Shown here: positions 18,447-25,783 of the stretch, in pieces | Numbering within the stretch: position 1 is the stretch's first letter | Layout of the letters: each line of letters opens with the position of its first letter | Source of the DNA: Candidatus Fusobacterium pullicola | Lineage (GTDB): Bacteria > Fusobacteriota > Fusobacteriia > Fusobacteriales > Fusobacteriaceae | NCBI GenBank assembly: GCA_018883725.1 | Contig: JAHLFN010000068.1 | Span: 41,255-105,254, forward strand | Direction of reading: 5' to 3' | DNA: 64,000 nt | Position numbers and translations under genes: made by a program | The notes under the pieces: generated by a model | What the model saw: the letters and a program-made list of their open reading frames with translations, nothing else | The model's database searches: none | What the model was told of the DNA's origin: nothing

Positions 18447-18596
18447 ACGTAGAAATTAAAATGTAATTTAAGGAAATGTCTTATGACAATATTATTATAA
18501 CATATATTTTGTTATTGTCAATAAATATTTTGAAAAACTAATTATTTTTTTATAAATATATGAGATTAAATATATTTTAATGATATAAAAAATATA
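18447..18596. other. Gene-free AT-rich spacer with an 8-bp inverted repeat
   Basis: No ORF or RNA family is recognised. TGACAATA at 18484-18491 and TATTGTCA at 18513-18520 form an inverted repeat with a 21-base spacer, which could be an operator or a weak hairpin. The lysine-riboswitch promoter begins right after this stretch. Confidence 0.4.
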
Positions 18597-18626
18597 TTGT
18601 ACAATAAGAATAAACTAATGTATACT
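18597..18626 (+). promoter_or_regulatory. Predicted promoter of the lysine-riboswitch transcript
   Basis: TTGTAC at 18597-18602 and TATACT at 18621-18626 have an 18-bp spacer. Transcription would start near 18633, just before the riboswitch P1 stem at 18640. Confidence 0.7.
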
Positions 18627-18639
18627 AATAGTAAAAGCA

Positions 18640-18804
18640 AGATAGAGGAGCAAATGACAGGAGTAAAAATATATAGCTTGGCAGGCGTTATGATATTTTG
18701 AAAGGGGAATTTGCCGAAATGGAAGAGAGAGCTAAACTCTTTTGTTGGCAATGTGGATAATATTTACATTGTTGTCATTGAATTTTTTCAGTGGAGAGCT
18801 ATCT
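18640..18804 (+). ncRNA. Lysine riboswitch (L box)
   Basis: The segment follows the L-box consensus in order: GATAGAGGAGC at the 5' side, TGAAAGGGGAATTTGCCGAA in the middle, TTGTTGGCA and a GTT-GTCATTG block, then GTGGAGAGCTATCT at the 3' side. P1 forms from AGATAG (18640-18645) and CTATCT (18799-18804). The blocks match the known lysC leader of Bacillus subtilis in order and spacing. CTGTGA at 18803-18808 overlaps the 3' strand of P1 and is complementary to the 5' arm of the downstream terminator (TCACAG, 18847-18852). Lysine binding should stabilise P1, free the terminator arm and stop transcription. It controls the spmA-spmB operon that follows. Confidence 0.92.
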
Positions 18805-18845
18805 GTGAGAATAAGAGAGGGATTATTTTATCTTTTTTGTAATTT

Positions 18846-18879
18846 ATCACAGTTTAGTCAGCTGTGATTTTTTTATTTT
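18846..18879 (+). terminator. Lysine riboswitch terminator
   Basis: ATCACAG (18846-18852) pairs with CTGTGAT (18862-18868), followed by a run of T. Its 5' arm can alternatively pair with CTGTGA at the riboswitch P1 edge, giving an antiterminator. Confidence 0.88.
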
Positions 18880-18906
18880 GCTAAAAATTTGAGGAGGTAT
18901 ATATTA

Positions 18907-19503
18907 ATGATTAATGCAATTTGGTGTGGACTTATAGTTATAGGAATTTTAGTAGGAATATTTACAGGTAATGTACAGGCTGTCACAGACTCAGCAATTA
19001 AATCAGCGGGAACAGCAGTAACTTTATCTATAGAGATGATAGGTGTTATGGTACTTTGGCTTGGGTTAATGAAAATAGCAGAGGAAGCTGGAATGGTAAA
19101 GGCTATTGGAAATTTAATGAAACCAATCTTAGTAAGATTATTTCCAGAAGTACCTGCTGATCATCCAGCAATGGGAAGTATGGTAGCCAATATGGCAGCA
19201 AACTTTTTTGGATTAGGAAATGCAGCAACTCCTTTAGGAATAAAGGCTATGCAAGAGTTACAATTATTAAATGATAATAAAGATGAAGCTTCAAATTCAA
19301 TGGTAATGTTTTTAGCTATAAATACTTCATCAATAACTCTTATATCATCAAGTACAATAGCTTATAGAGTAGCTGCAGGTTCAGCTAATGCAACAGAGAT
19401 AATAGCTCCTACTATAGTAGCAACAATAGCGTCTACAGCAGTAGCTATAATTTCGTGCAAATTTTTAGAAAAATTACCAAAGTATAGAAGAGAAAAAATA
19501 TAA
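18907..19503 (+). CDS. spmA: SpmA-like nucleoside-recognition (Gate) domain membrane protein under lysine riboswitch
   Basis: A 198-residue membrane protein beginning MINAIWCGLIVIGILVGIFTG, matching the length of Bacillus SpmA (about 196). Family features include the Gate-domain helix EMIGVMVLWLGLMKIAEEAGM and the MVANMAANFFGLGNAATPLGIKAM-type segment with conserved Asn/Gly. ATG 18907 is chosen because GAGGAGG (18891-18897) lies directly upstream; the earlier TTG at 18889 would include that ribosome site in the gene. In Bacillus, SpmA/SpmB affect spore core dehydration, but no sporulation genes are seen here. The lysine riboswitch upstream suggests that the SpmA/SpmB pair moves lysine or a related cationic amino acid; this is inference. 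SpmB follows after 45 bases. Confidence 0.9.
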   Translation: MINAIWCGLIVIGILVGIFTGNVQAVTDSAIKSAGTAVTLSIEMIGVMVLWLGLMKIAEEAGMVKAIGNLMKPILVRLFPEVPADHPAMGSMVANMAANFFGLGNAATPLGIKAMQELQLLNDNKDEASNSMVMFLAINTSSITLISSSTIAYRVAAGSANATEIIAPTIVATIASTAVAIISCKFLEKLPKYRREKI

Positions 19504-19548
19504 TATTGAAATAATTTTGAATATTTAGTAAAATTTAGGAGGAAGAAT

Positions 19549-20088
19549 ATGTTTGTAAGAATAATGGAGAGTATCTCACTTTATGCAATACCATTAATAA
19601 TTTTAATAATAGTAGGATATGCTTATTTTGTAAAAAAAATAAAAGTATATGAGGTATTTTGTGAAGGAGCAAAGGAAGGATTTAATACATCAATAAGAAT
19701 TATACCATTTTTAGTAGCAATGTTAGTTGCAATAGGGATATTTAGAGCTTCTGGATGTATCGATATAATGATGAAGATATTAGATCCTGTATTTGGATTG
19801 ATAGGAATGCCTGGAGAGGTATTACCAATGGCAATATTAAGACCATTATCAGGTGGTGGAGCAACTGGGGTAATGAATGATTTAATGTTAACATATGGAC
19901 CAGACTCTTTAATAGGAAGAATAGCTTCAACAATGATGGGATCTACAGAAACTACTTTCTATGTTCTTGCTGTATATTTTGGAGCAGTAAGCATAAGAAA
20001 AACGAGGCATGCTGTTGCAGTTGGATTACTAGCCGACCTAGCTGGATTACTAACTGCAGTATGGATTTGTAGAATTATGTTTGCATAA
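19549..20088 (+). CDS. spmB: SpmB-like nucleoside-recognition (Gate) domain membrane protein
   Basis: A 179-residue membrane protein, about the length of Bacillus SpmB (178). It has the Gate-domain block EVFCEGAKEGFNTSIRIIPF, then VAMLVAIGIFRASGCIDI and PLSGGGATGVMNDLMLTYGPDS. The late block STMMGSTETTFYVLAVYFG is highly typical of the SpmB subfamily. The start ATG follows AGGAGGAAGAAT. It probably forms one two-part membrane complex with SpmA. A penicillin-binding carboxypeptidase gene begins 21 bases after its stop, so the transcript started by the lysine riboswitch probably continues into cell-wall genes. Confidence 0.92.
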   Translation: MFVRIMESISLYAIPLIILIIVGYAYFVKKIKVYEVFCEGAKEGFNTSIRIIPFLVAMLVAIGIFRASGCIDIMMKILDPVFGLIGMPGEVLPMAILRPLSGGGATGVMNDLMLTYGPDSLIGRIASTMMGSTETTFYVLAVYFGAVSIRKTRHAVAVGLLADLAGLLTAVWICRIMFA

Positions 20089-20109
20089 AAATATAATTTG
20101 GAGTAGAAA

Positions 20110-21777
20110 ATGAAAAAAATTAAATTATTATTAGTAGCTATAATTTTATTAACTGGATGTACTAATACAAAAGTAGAAAATGAAAATCAGAATCTTGCTC
20201 AAAATCTTGAAGTTTCAGAGCAAACCCAAATAGATTCACCAAGTGATATCTTAAAAAATCTTCAAAACACTAACGAGAGTCTTCAAGAAGCAAAGGAAGC
20301 TAGAATAGATATCAAAAAAGAGAGTTTAGAAAATAGTATTAAAAGTATAGATGAAGTAGATTCAACTAAAAAAGAGACTATACTTAACGATATTAAAGAG
20401 AAAAAAAATGAAAAACAGATTTTTAAAAGTAAAAAAAATATAGTTAAGGAAAAAACTCAAAAAGCTATAGATAAATTTGTAAATTTAGAAACATTAAGAT
20501 ATAGTAATGTAGGAATTAGTATTGTAGATTTAAAAACTGGAGAAACCATAGGAAGTTATCATAAAGAGGCAGCAATGAATCCGGCTTCAGTTTTTAAAGT
20601 TATAACATCAGCTACAGCTTTAGAAGTTTTAGGAGCTAATACTAGATTGGAAACTAAACTTTTATATGATGGAAAAATAGATAATGAAGGTATATTAAAA
20701 GGGGATATATATATAATAGGTGGTGGAGATCCAACATTAGGATCTGATGGAATAAAGGTTAAACAAAGTGCATTCATGGAAGAATGGTTAAGTAAAATAG
20801 AAGCTGCTCAGATTAAAAAAATAGATGGAGATATAATTGTAATAGATAATCTATTTGGTTATGTAGGAGTAGAGGAGAAATGGCTATGGGAAGATTTTGG
20901 AACTAGCTATGGACAGGGAACATATGGAGTTAGTATATTTGATAATCTCTATACTTTATATTTAAAATCAGATGATAAAAATGTAAAAATTGTTGGAACT
21001 AAGCCAGAAATAGAAGGATTAAAATTTGAAAATAGATTAAAGGTATCTGAAAAGGGTAGAAAGAGTTTTTCAGTAAGAGGAGTAGCTTTTGAAAATAAGA
21101 GAATCTTAAACGGAGAAGTACCAGCAAATCAAGAGAAAATAGTTACAAAAAGTGATATTCCAAATCCAGGTTTATTTTTAGGGCAATACTTTAAAAATAG
21201 TTTAAAAACTGTTGGAATTGCTGTAAATGGAGAGGTAAAAACAAGTAGAAATACAAATAAAAGACCTAAAAACCCAAATACTTTAGCTATTACAAAATCA
21301 GCTACAATAGAAGAGATGGTAAGAGTACTTCTAAAAAGAAGTGATAATCACTATACAGAGCATCTATATCAACTTATAAAACTAAAAGATGTAGATATTG
21401 AAGAGTTTTGGAAAGCAAAAGGAGTTGATACAAAAGCCCTCGTGATGAATGATGGAAGTGGACTTTCTCGTGGAGATTATGTATCAGCAGATATTTTAAC
21501 AAATATATTAGTATATATGAATAAAAACTATTCTGGGTTTGATAAGCTTTTACCAAGAGGGGGTTATGAGGGAACTGTTTCAGATTTCTTAGAACCAAGT
21601 GTATTCTCTGGAGATATAAGAGTAAAAAGTGGAAGTATGAGTGGAATTCAATCTTATACTGGATATGTAAAGAAAGATGGACGTGAGCTTGCATTTACAA
21701 TAATTGTTAATCATTGGAATGGAAGTAGAAATAAATTAAAAGATAATATGGAAACGTTAATTAATGATTTATTTTAG
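20110..21777 (+). CDS. dacB: D-alanyl-D-alanine carboxypeptidase/endopeptidase, PBP4 (S13) family lipoprotein
   Basis: A 555-residue protein. The N terminus is a lipoprotein signal, with LLTGC giving the acylated Cys at about residue 17, followed by ~100 residues of charged, probably coiled-coil linker. The S13 penicillin-binding motifs are complete: S160-V-F-K163 (NPASVFKVITSATALE), S411-D-N413 and K506-S-G508. The large insert between the first two motifs is as expected for PBP4. It trims the terminal D-Ala from muropeptides and cuts peptide cross-links in the periplasm. It lies 21 bases after spmB and 9 before an LD-carboxypeptidase gene, suggesting a cell-wall peptide operon. The long charged linker is unusual for PBP4. 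Confidence 0.93.
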   Translation: MKKIKLLLVAIILLTGCTNTKVENENQNLAQNLEVSEQTQIDSPSDILKNLQNTNESLQEAKEARIDIKKESLENSIKSIDEVDSTKKETILNDIKEKKNEKQIFKSKKNIVKEKTQKAIDKFVNLETLRYSNVGISIVDLKTGETIGSYHKEAAMNPASVFKVITSATALEVLGANTRLETKLLYDGKIDNEGILKGDIYIIGGGDPTLGSDGIKVKQSAFMEEWLSKIEAAQIKKIDGDIIVIDNLFGYVGVEEKWLWEDFGTSYGQGTYGVSIFDNLYTLYLKSDDKNVKIVGTKPEIEGLKFENRLKVSEKGRKSFSVRGVAFENKRILNGEVPANQEKIVTKSDIPNPGLFLGQYFKNSLKTVGIAVNGEVKTSRNTNKRPKNPNTLAITKSATIEEMVRVLLKRSDNHYTEHLYQLIKLKDVDIEEFWKAKGVDTKALVMNDGSGLSRGDYVSADILTNILVYMNKNYSGFDKLLPRGGYEGTVSDFLEPSVFSGDIRVKSGSMSGIQSYTGYVKKDGRELAFTIIVNHWNGSRNKLKDNMETLINDLF

Positions 21778-21786
21778 AGGGATAAA

Positions 21787-22710
21787 ATGTTAGGAAAAAA
21801 ACTAAAAAAAGGTGATACAATAGGAATTATAGCACCAGCTAGCTGTACAACTTATGAGAAAGTTTTAGAGGCAAAGAAAAACATAGAAGACATGGGATAT
21901 CAGGTAATTTTGGGAGAGTGTACTAAAAAACAGTGGTATTCATATGCTGGAACAGACGAAGAAAGAGCAGAAGAGATAAATAGTTTTTTTGATGATAAAA
22001 GTATTGATGCTATAATTTGTATGCGTGGAGGATATGGATGTAATAGATTAATAGAGCTTTTAGATTTTGAAGTTATAAAAAGAAATCCAAAAATATTTGT
22101 AGGTTATAGTGATATAACAACACTACATATAGCATTAAATGAAAAAGCTAATCTAATAACATTTCATGGACCAATGGCAGTAAGTAATTTTACTGGTAAT
22201 TATAACAGAGATACATATGAAAATTTCATAGAGATACTTTCTAACTCAAGAGATAAACAAAGTATAAAAAATATTACAAAAGAGTTGGAAGTTTTAAATG
22301 AAGGAAGAGCAAAGGGAAAGCTTGTAGGTGGAAATTTAGCTACTCTTATAGCAACACTTGGAACTGAATATGATTTAGATTATAATGGAAAGATACTATT
22401 TTTAGAAGAGATTGGAGAAAAAACTTATAAAATAGATAGATTTCTAAATCAATTAAAAAAGCATGGTGTTTTTGAAAAAATAGAAGGTTTAGTTCTAGGA
22501 GATTTTAAAAACTGTATTCAAGATTCAGAAAAAGATATGACACTTTTAGAGGTTTTTCAGAATTATTTTAAGGAGTTAAAAAAGCCTGTAATATATAATT
22601 TTGAAAGTGGGCATTCAGAGCCAATGTTGACTCTTCCATTAGGGGCTATATGTGAAATAGATACTTATAATAAAGAGCTAAAAGTATTGGAGAGAGTAGT
22701 TAGTGAATAA
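21787..22710 (+). CDS. ldcA: LD-carboxypeptidase (peptidase family S66)
   Basis: A 307-residue S66 serine peptidase, the family of murein tetrapeptide LD-carboxypeptidase and MccF. It starts LKKGDTIGIIAPASCTTYEK. Catalytic positions are the Ser in FVGYSDITTLHIAL, the Glu in FLEEIGEKTYKIDRFLNQLK and the His in FESGHSEPMLTLPLGA. There is no signal peptide, so it is cytosolic and probably acts on recycled murein tetrapeptides, releasing terminal D-Ala. MccF-like peptide-antibiotic immunity is an alternative. It is the last gene of the transcript under the lysine riboswitch and a strong terminator follows. Confidence 0.92.
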   Translation: MLGKKLKKGDTIGIIAPASCTTYEKVLEAKKNIEDMGYQVILGECTKKQWYSYAGTDEERAEEINSFFDDKSIDAIICMRGGYGCNRLIELLDFEVIKRNPKIFVGYSDITTLHIALNEKANLITFHGPMAVSNFTGNYNRDTYENFIEILSNSRDKQSIKNITKELEVLNEGRAKGKLVGGNLATLIATLGTEYDLDYNGKILFLEEIGEKTYKIDRFLNQLKKHGVFEKIEGLVLGDFKNCIQDSEKDMTLLEVFQNYFKELKKPVIYNFESGHSEPMLTLPLGAICEIDTYNKELKVLERVVSE

Positions 22711-22717
22711 AGTAGAG

Positions 22718-22758
22718 ATGAGGTATTATGAGTTTAATTCAAAATACCTCATTTTTTA
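22718..22758 (+). terminator. Terminator of the spmA-ldcA operon
   Basis: ATGAGGTATT (22718-22727) pairs perfectly with AATACCTCAT (22743-22752), followed by a T run. Confidence 0.92.
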
Positions 22759-23008
22759 ATTGAATTCTATTATTATGAACAAAAAAAATAAAGAAATATT
22801 AATTTTTAAAAGGAAAAATAATAAAAATATGAATGATAAAAAAATAAAATTGATAGATAGTATACAGGTAAAAAAATTGCTAAAATAATTTTAGAAAAAA
22901 TTTTTACAAGCCTGCCAAAAAAGTGTAAAAATATAAAAAATATATTGAATAAAAACATAAAAAGTATTAAAATAAAGGAGTTCAATAATAAAAATCTGGA
23001 GGGGTTTC
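22759..23008 (+). other. AT-rich leader of the ClC gene with a 9-bp inverted repeat
   Basis: About 250 bases with no gene. ATTTTTACA (22900-22908) and TGTAAAAAT (22924-22932) form an inverted repeat with a 15-base spacer, a possible operator. I looked for a fluoride riboswitch, which is common in front of some ClC genes, and saw no match. Confidence 0.4.
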
Positions 23009-24577
23009 ATGAAAACAGAAACAGTGGCAGATAATTTGAAACTTTTACAAAAAGGAAGTGGAAAGTTATATCTGTTATGTATAGTTGTGGGAACTTTGAC
23101 AGGGGTTACAGTATCACTCTATAGATTAGCTTTAAATTATATTAATCATTTTAGAGAGCTAATGATAAAGAACTCTTTGATAGAAGGAACACACACTATA
23201 TTTATTATTTGGTTATCTTTTATTTTAATAGGACTTTTAGTAGATTATATATCTAAAAAATATCCTAAGATTTCCGGAAGTGGTATACCACAAGTAAAGG
23301 GAATATTATTAAGAAAGTTAGATTATATAAAGTGGTTCCAAGAGCTTATAGCTAAATTTATAACTGGACTTATGGGAATTGGAGCTGGTCTTTCATTGGG
23401 AAGAGAGGGGCCATCAGTACAATTAGGTTCATATATTGGTTTTGGAATTACTAAAATATTTAAAAGAGATAGTATAGAGAAAAAATATTTAATTACAAGT
23501 GGTTCAAGTGCAGGATTAGCTGGTGCTTTCGGAGCTCCTCTTTCAGGAGTAATTTTTGCTTTAGAGGAATTACATAAGTATATTTCTGCTAAACTATTGA
23601 TATGTACATTTTTAGCTAGTATAGCTTCTGATTTTGTTGGAAGAAGAATATTTGGAATGAATCCATCATTTAATTTAATAGCTAGTTATCCTAAAAATAT
23701 TAATCCATATTATCAGTTTGCACTATATATTATCCTAGGGATTATTATAGCTTTTTTTGGAAAATTATTTACAACTACATTAATAAAAGTACAAGATCAT
23801 TTCAAGGAGTTAAAGCTTTCAAGATGGCTAAAGATTAGCTTTGTAATGTCAACTTCTTTACTATTATGCTATTTGCTTCCAGAAGTTACTGGAGGAGGTC
23901 ATGAACTAGTAGAGGGAATGGCTGGTGGAACTAGGACAATAAAGTTATTAATAATAATATTTTTAATAAAACTTTTTTTTACAGCATTAAGCTATGCAAC
24001 AGGATTTGCAGGTGGAATATTTTTACCAATGTTGGTATTGGGAGCTATTATTGGAAAAATATATGGATTAACTTTGATGAAATATCTTGGAATAGGAATA
24101 GAATATGTTCCACATTTTATGGTTTTAGGAATGGCTGGTTACTTTGTAGCTGTTGTAAGAGCTCCAATAACTGGAGCAGTACTTATTTTAGAGATGACTG
24201 GGAATTTTGATCATTTATTAGCATTAGTTACTGTATCGGTTATAGCTTACTATGTAACTGATCTTTTAGGTTTAGAACCTATATATGAGATACTGTTTAA
24301 ACGTATGCCAAAAGATACTCCAATGATCGAGGAGAAAAATGAGAAAAAGACAGTAATCTCTATACCTATAATGGCTGAATCTGAATTAGATGGGAAAAAA
24401 ATATCAGAAATAAAATGGGCTGAAGATGTTTTGGTAGTTGCTATTACAAGGAATGATCATGAGATAATTCCTAAAGGAAATACTGAGATAGAAAGTGGAG
24501 ATGTGTTGACACTTCTTTTACCAGAAAATAAAGTTTATAATATGAAAGAAATGTTATACAAGCAAGGTGGAAATTAA
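23009..24577 (+). CDS. ClC family chloride channel/antiporter with C-terminal RCK_C domain
   Basis: A 522-residue ClC protein. The anion-binding motifs are GSGIPQVKGILL, GREGPSVQLGSYIGFG and the later GGIFLPMLVLGAIIGK. The glutamate of GREGP is the proton-coupled gate; the GREGP form marks a chloride-type rather than a fluoride-type (GREGT) ClC. A cytosolic C-terminal domain of about 70 residues (AESELDGKKISEIKWAEDVL to GDVLTLLLPENK) is a TrkA-C/RCK_C domain, which may bind a regulatory ligand. The start ATG follows TGGAGGGG. Sequence does not say whether it is a channel or a 2Cl-/H+ exchanger. It is followed by a bidirectional terminator. Confidence 0.94.
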   Translation: MKTETVADNLKLLQKGSGKLYLLCIVVGTLTGVTVSLYRLALNYINHFRELMIKNSLIEGTHTIFIIWLSFILIGLLVDYISKKYPKISGSGIPQVKGILLRKLDYIKWFQELIAKFITGLMGIGAGLSLGREGPSVQLGSYIGFGITKIFKRDSIEKKYLITSGSSAGLAGAFGAPLSGVIFALEELHKYISAKLLICTFLASIASDFVGRRIFGMNPSFNLIASYPKNINPYYQFALYIILGIIIAFFGKLFTTTLIKVQDHFKELKLSRWLKISFVMSTSLLLCYLLPEVTGGGHELVEGMAGGTRTIKLLIIIFLIKLFFTALSYATGFAGGIFLPMLVLGAIIGKIYGLTLMKYLGIGIEYVPHFMVLGMAGYFVAVVRAPITGAVLILEMTGNFDHLLALVTVSVIAYYVTDLLGLEPIYEILFKRMPKDTPMIEEKNEKKTVISIPIMAESELDGKKISEIKWAEDVLVVAITRNDHEIIPKGNTEIESGDVLTLLLPENKVYNMKEMLYKQGGN

Positions 24578-24580
24578 AAT

Positions 24581-24609
24581 AAAAAGGACTTGATCTTCAA
24601 GTCCTTTTT
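24581..24609. terminator. Bidirectional terminator after the ClC gene
   Basis: A 13-bp perfect stem (24581-24593 with 24597-24609) with loop TCT and A/T flanks serves the convergent ClC and methyltransferase genes. Confidence 0.92.
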
Positions 24610-24716
24610 ATTTAGTTATATCTATATAAAATATTTTGGGGAAAGATTTAGTATGTATTAAGTATACCATTAGTTAATGTCAAAAGTGTTACAAATATAG
24701 GTAATTTAAATAATTA

Positions 24717-25667
24717 TTAAATATCAAAGCAAAAGGTAAAGTTTCGAGGTGTTTTATTTTTAGAATAAATTGAAAGTTTACGAATATGCTCAAAGGATGT
24801 ACCACAACATCCCCCAATAAAATTAAGCTCACTATTTTCAATTAAACTTTTTAAATTTTCTAACATTATTTCAGGAGTTTCAGGATAATATTCATTTATA
24901 TCAGGAAAACCAGCATTTGGATGTAAAGATATAGGTTTTGTAGTTAAACTTTCAAGAAGCTTGATAAAAATTTTTATTCCTTTAGAGCCGAAAGAGCAAT
25001 TAAAACCAAAAGAGACAACAAATTTTCTGTCTAAGTTACAGACAAGATATTTTATATCTTGCCCAGTAAAAATTTTTCCATTTTTATTAATAGTAAAAGA
25101 TAACATAACAGGAAGAAATATATTTCTTTTATGAAAAATATCCTCTATGACAGAGATAATACATTGAGCATTTAGATAGTCATAAATTGTTTCAATTAGA
25201 AGAATATTAACACCCCCATCAATTAAACCATTGATATGTTTATAGTAGGTTGATTTTAAAATATTAAAATTTTTTTCAATTTCAGATAAATTTTTATATT
25301 TAGAAAGGGATGTATTGGTAGGCCCAATAGAACCAGCTACATAGATTTTTTTCATAGAGATATCAGCACTTTCTCGAGCTATCTTTGCTCCCTCCTTAGA
25401 TAAAGTATAAACCATATCAATAAATTTAGGATTTTGGAGAGCTATATTAGAGCAGTTAAAGGTATTAGTTTTTAAAATATCAGCACCAGCTTCAATGTAT
25501 TTTTGGTGAATATTTTTAATGAGCTCTGGATAAGATAAATTTAAAGCTTCATAATAATTACCCTTTATAAGAAAATATTTTGATGGTATGTGATAGCTTT
25601 TAATAGTAGTACCCATAGCTCCATCCATTATTAGTATCCTTTTTTTTAAATCTTCTAAGAATGTCAT
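24717..25667 (-). CDS. Stand-alone homocysteine S-methyltransferase domain, MetH-type
   Basis: A 316-residue protein matching only the first domain of cobalamin methionine synthase. Visible blocks are ILIMDGAMGTTIK, EAGADILKTNTFNCSNIA, SFGFNCSFGSKGIK, LHPNAGFPDINEYYPETP and FIGGCCGTSFEHIRKLS. Zinc-binding Cys residues are the one in GFNCSFG and the pair in GGCCGT. It would activate homocysteine thiol for methylation. The folate, B12 and reactivation domains are absent, so it needs a partner protein or uses another methyl donor (S-methylmethionine or betaine). ATG 25667 is preferred because GAGG lies 6 bases upstream; an in-frame ATG at 25712 has no ribosome site. No SAM or B12 riboswitch precedes it. 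Confidence 0.85.
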   Translation of the reverse strand: MTFLEDLKKRILIMDGAMGTTIKSYHIPSKYFLIKGNYYEALNLSYPELIKNIHQKYIEAGADILKTNTFNCSNIALQNPKFIDMVYTLSKEGAKIARESADISMKKIYVAGSIGPTNTSLSKYKNLSEIEKNFNILKSTYYKHINGLIDGGVNILLIETIYDYLNAQCIISVIEDIFHKRNIFLPVMLSFTINKNGKIFTGQDIKYLVCNLDRKFVVSFGFNCSFGSKGIKIFIKLLESLTTKPISLHPNAGFPDINEYYPETPEIMLENLKSLIENSELNFIGGCCGTSFEHIRKLSIYSKNKTPRNFTFCFDI

Positions 25668-25783
25668 ATATTGCCTCATTAATATTAAATATAATTTCAT
25701 TAATTCTATCATAGTTATTTTTTGATGTCAATGAATGCTTGATTATCTTTAGAAAAAATGTTTTAATGATATAGGAGGTAAAA

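Noticed and set aside
18566..18751. Minus-strand 61-residue ORF across the lysine riboswitch
   Set aside because: It overlaps the riboswitch promoter and 5' half, has no ribosome site, and its hydrophobic content follows from AT-rich sequence.
22759..23008. Fluoride riboswitch before the ClC gene
   Set aside because: No matching consensus was seen, and the protein has the chloride-type GREGP motif.
25668..25783. SAM or B12 riboswitch before the homocysteine methyltransferase
   Set aside because: The upstream stretch is short and AT-rich with no conserved blocks.
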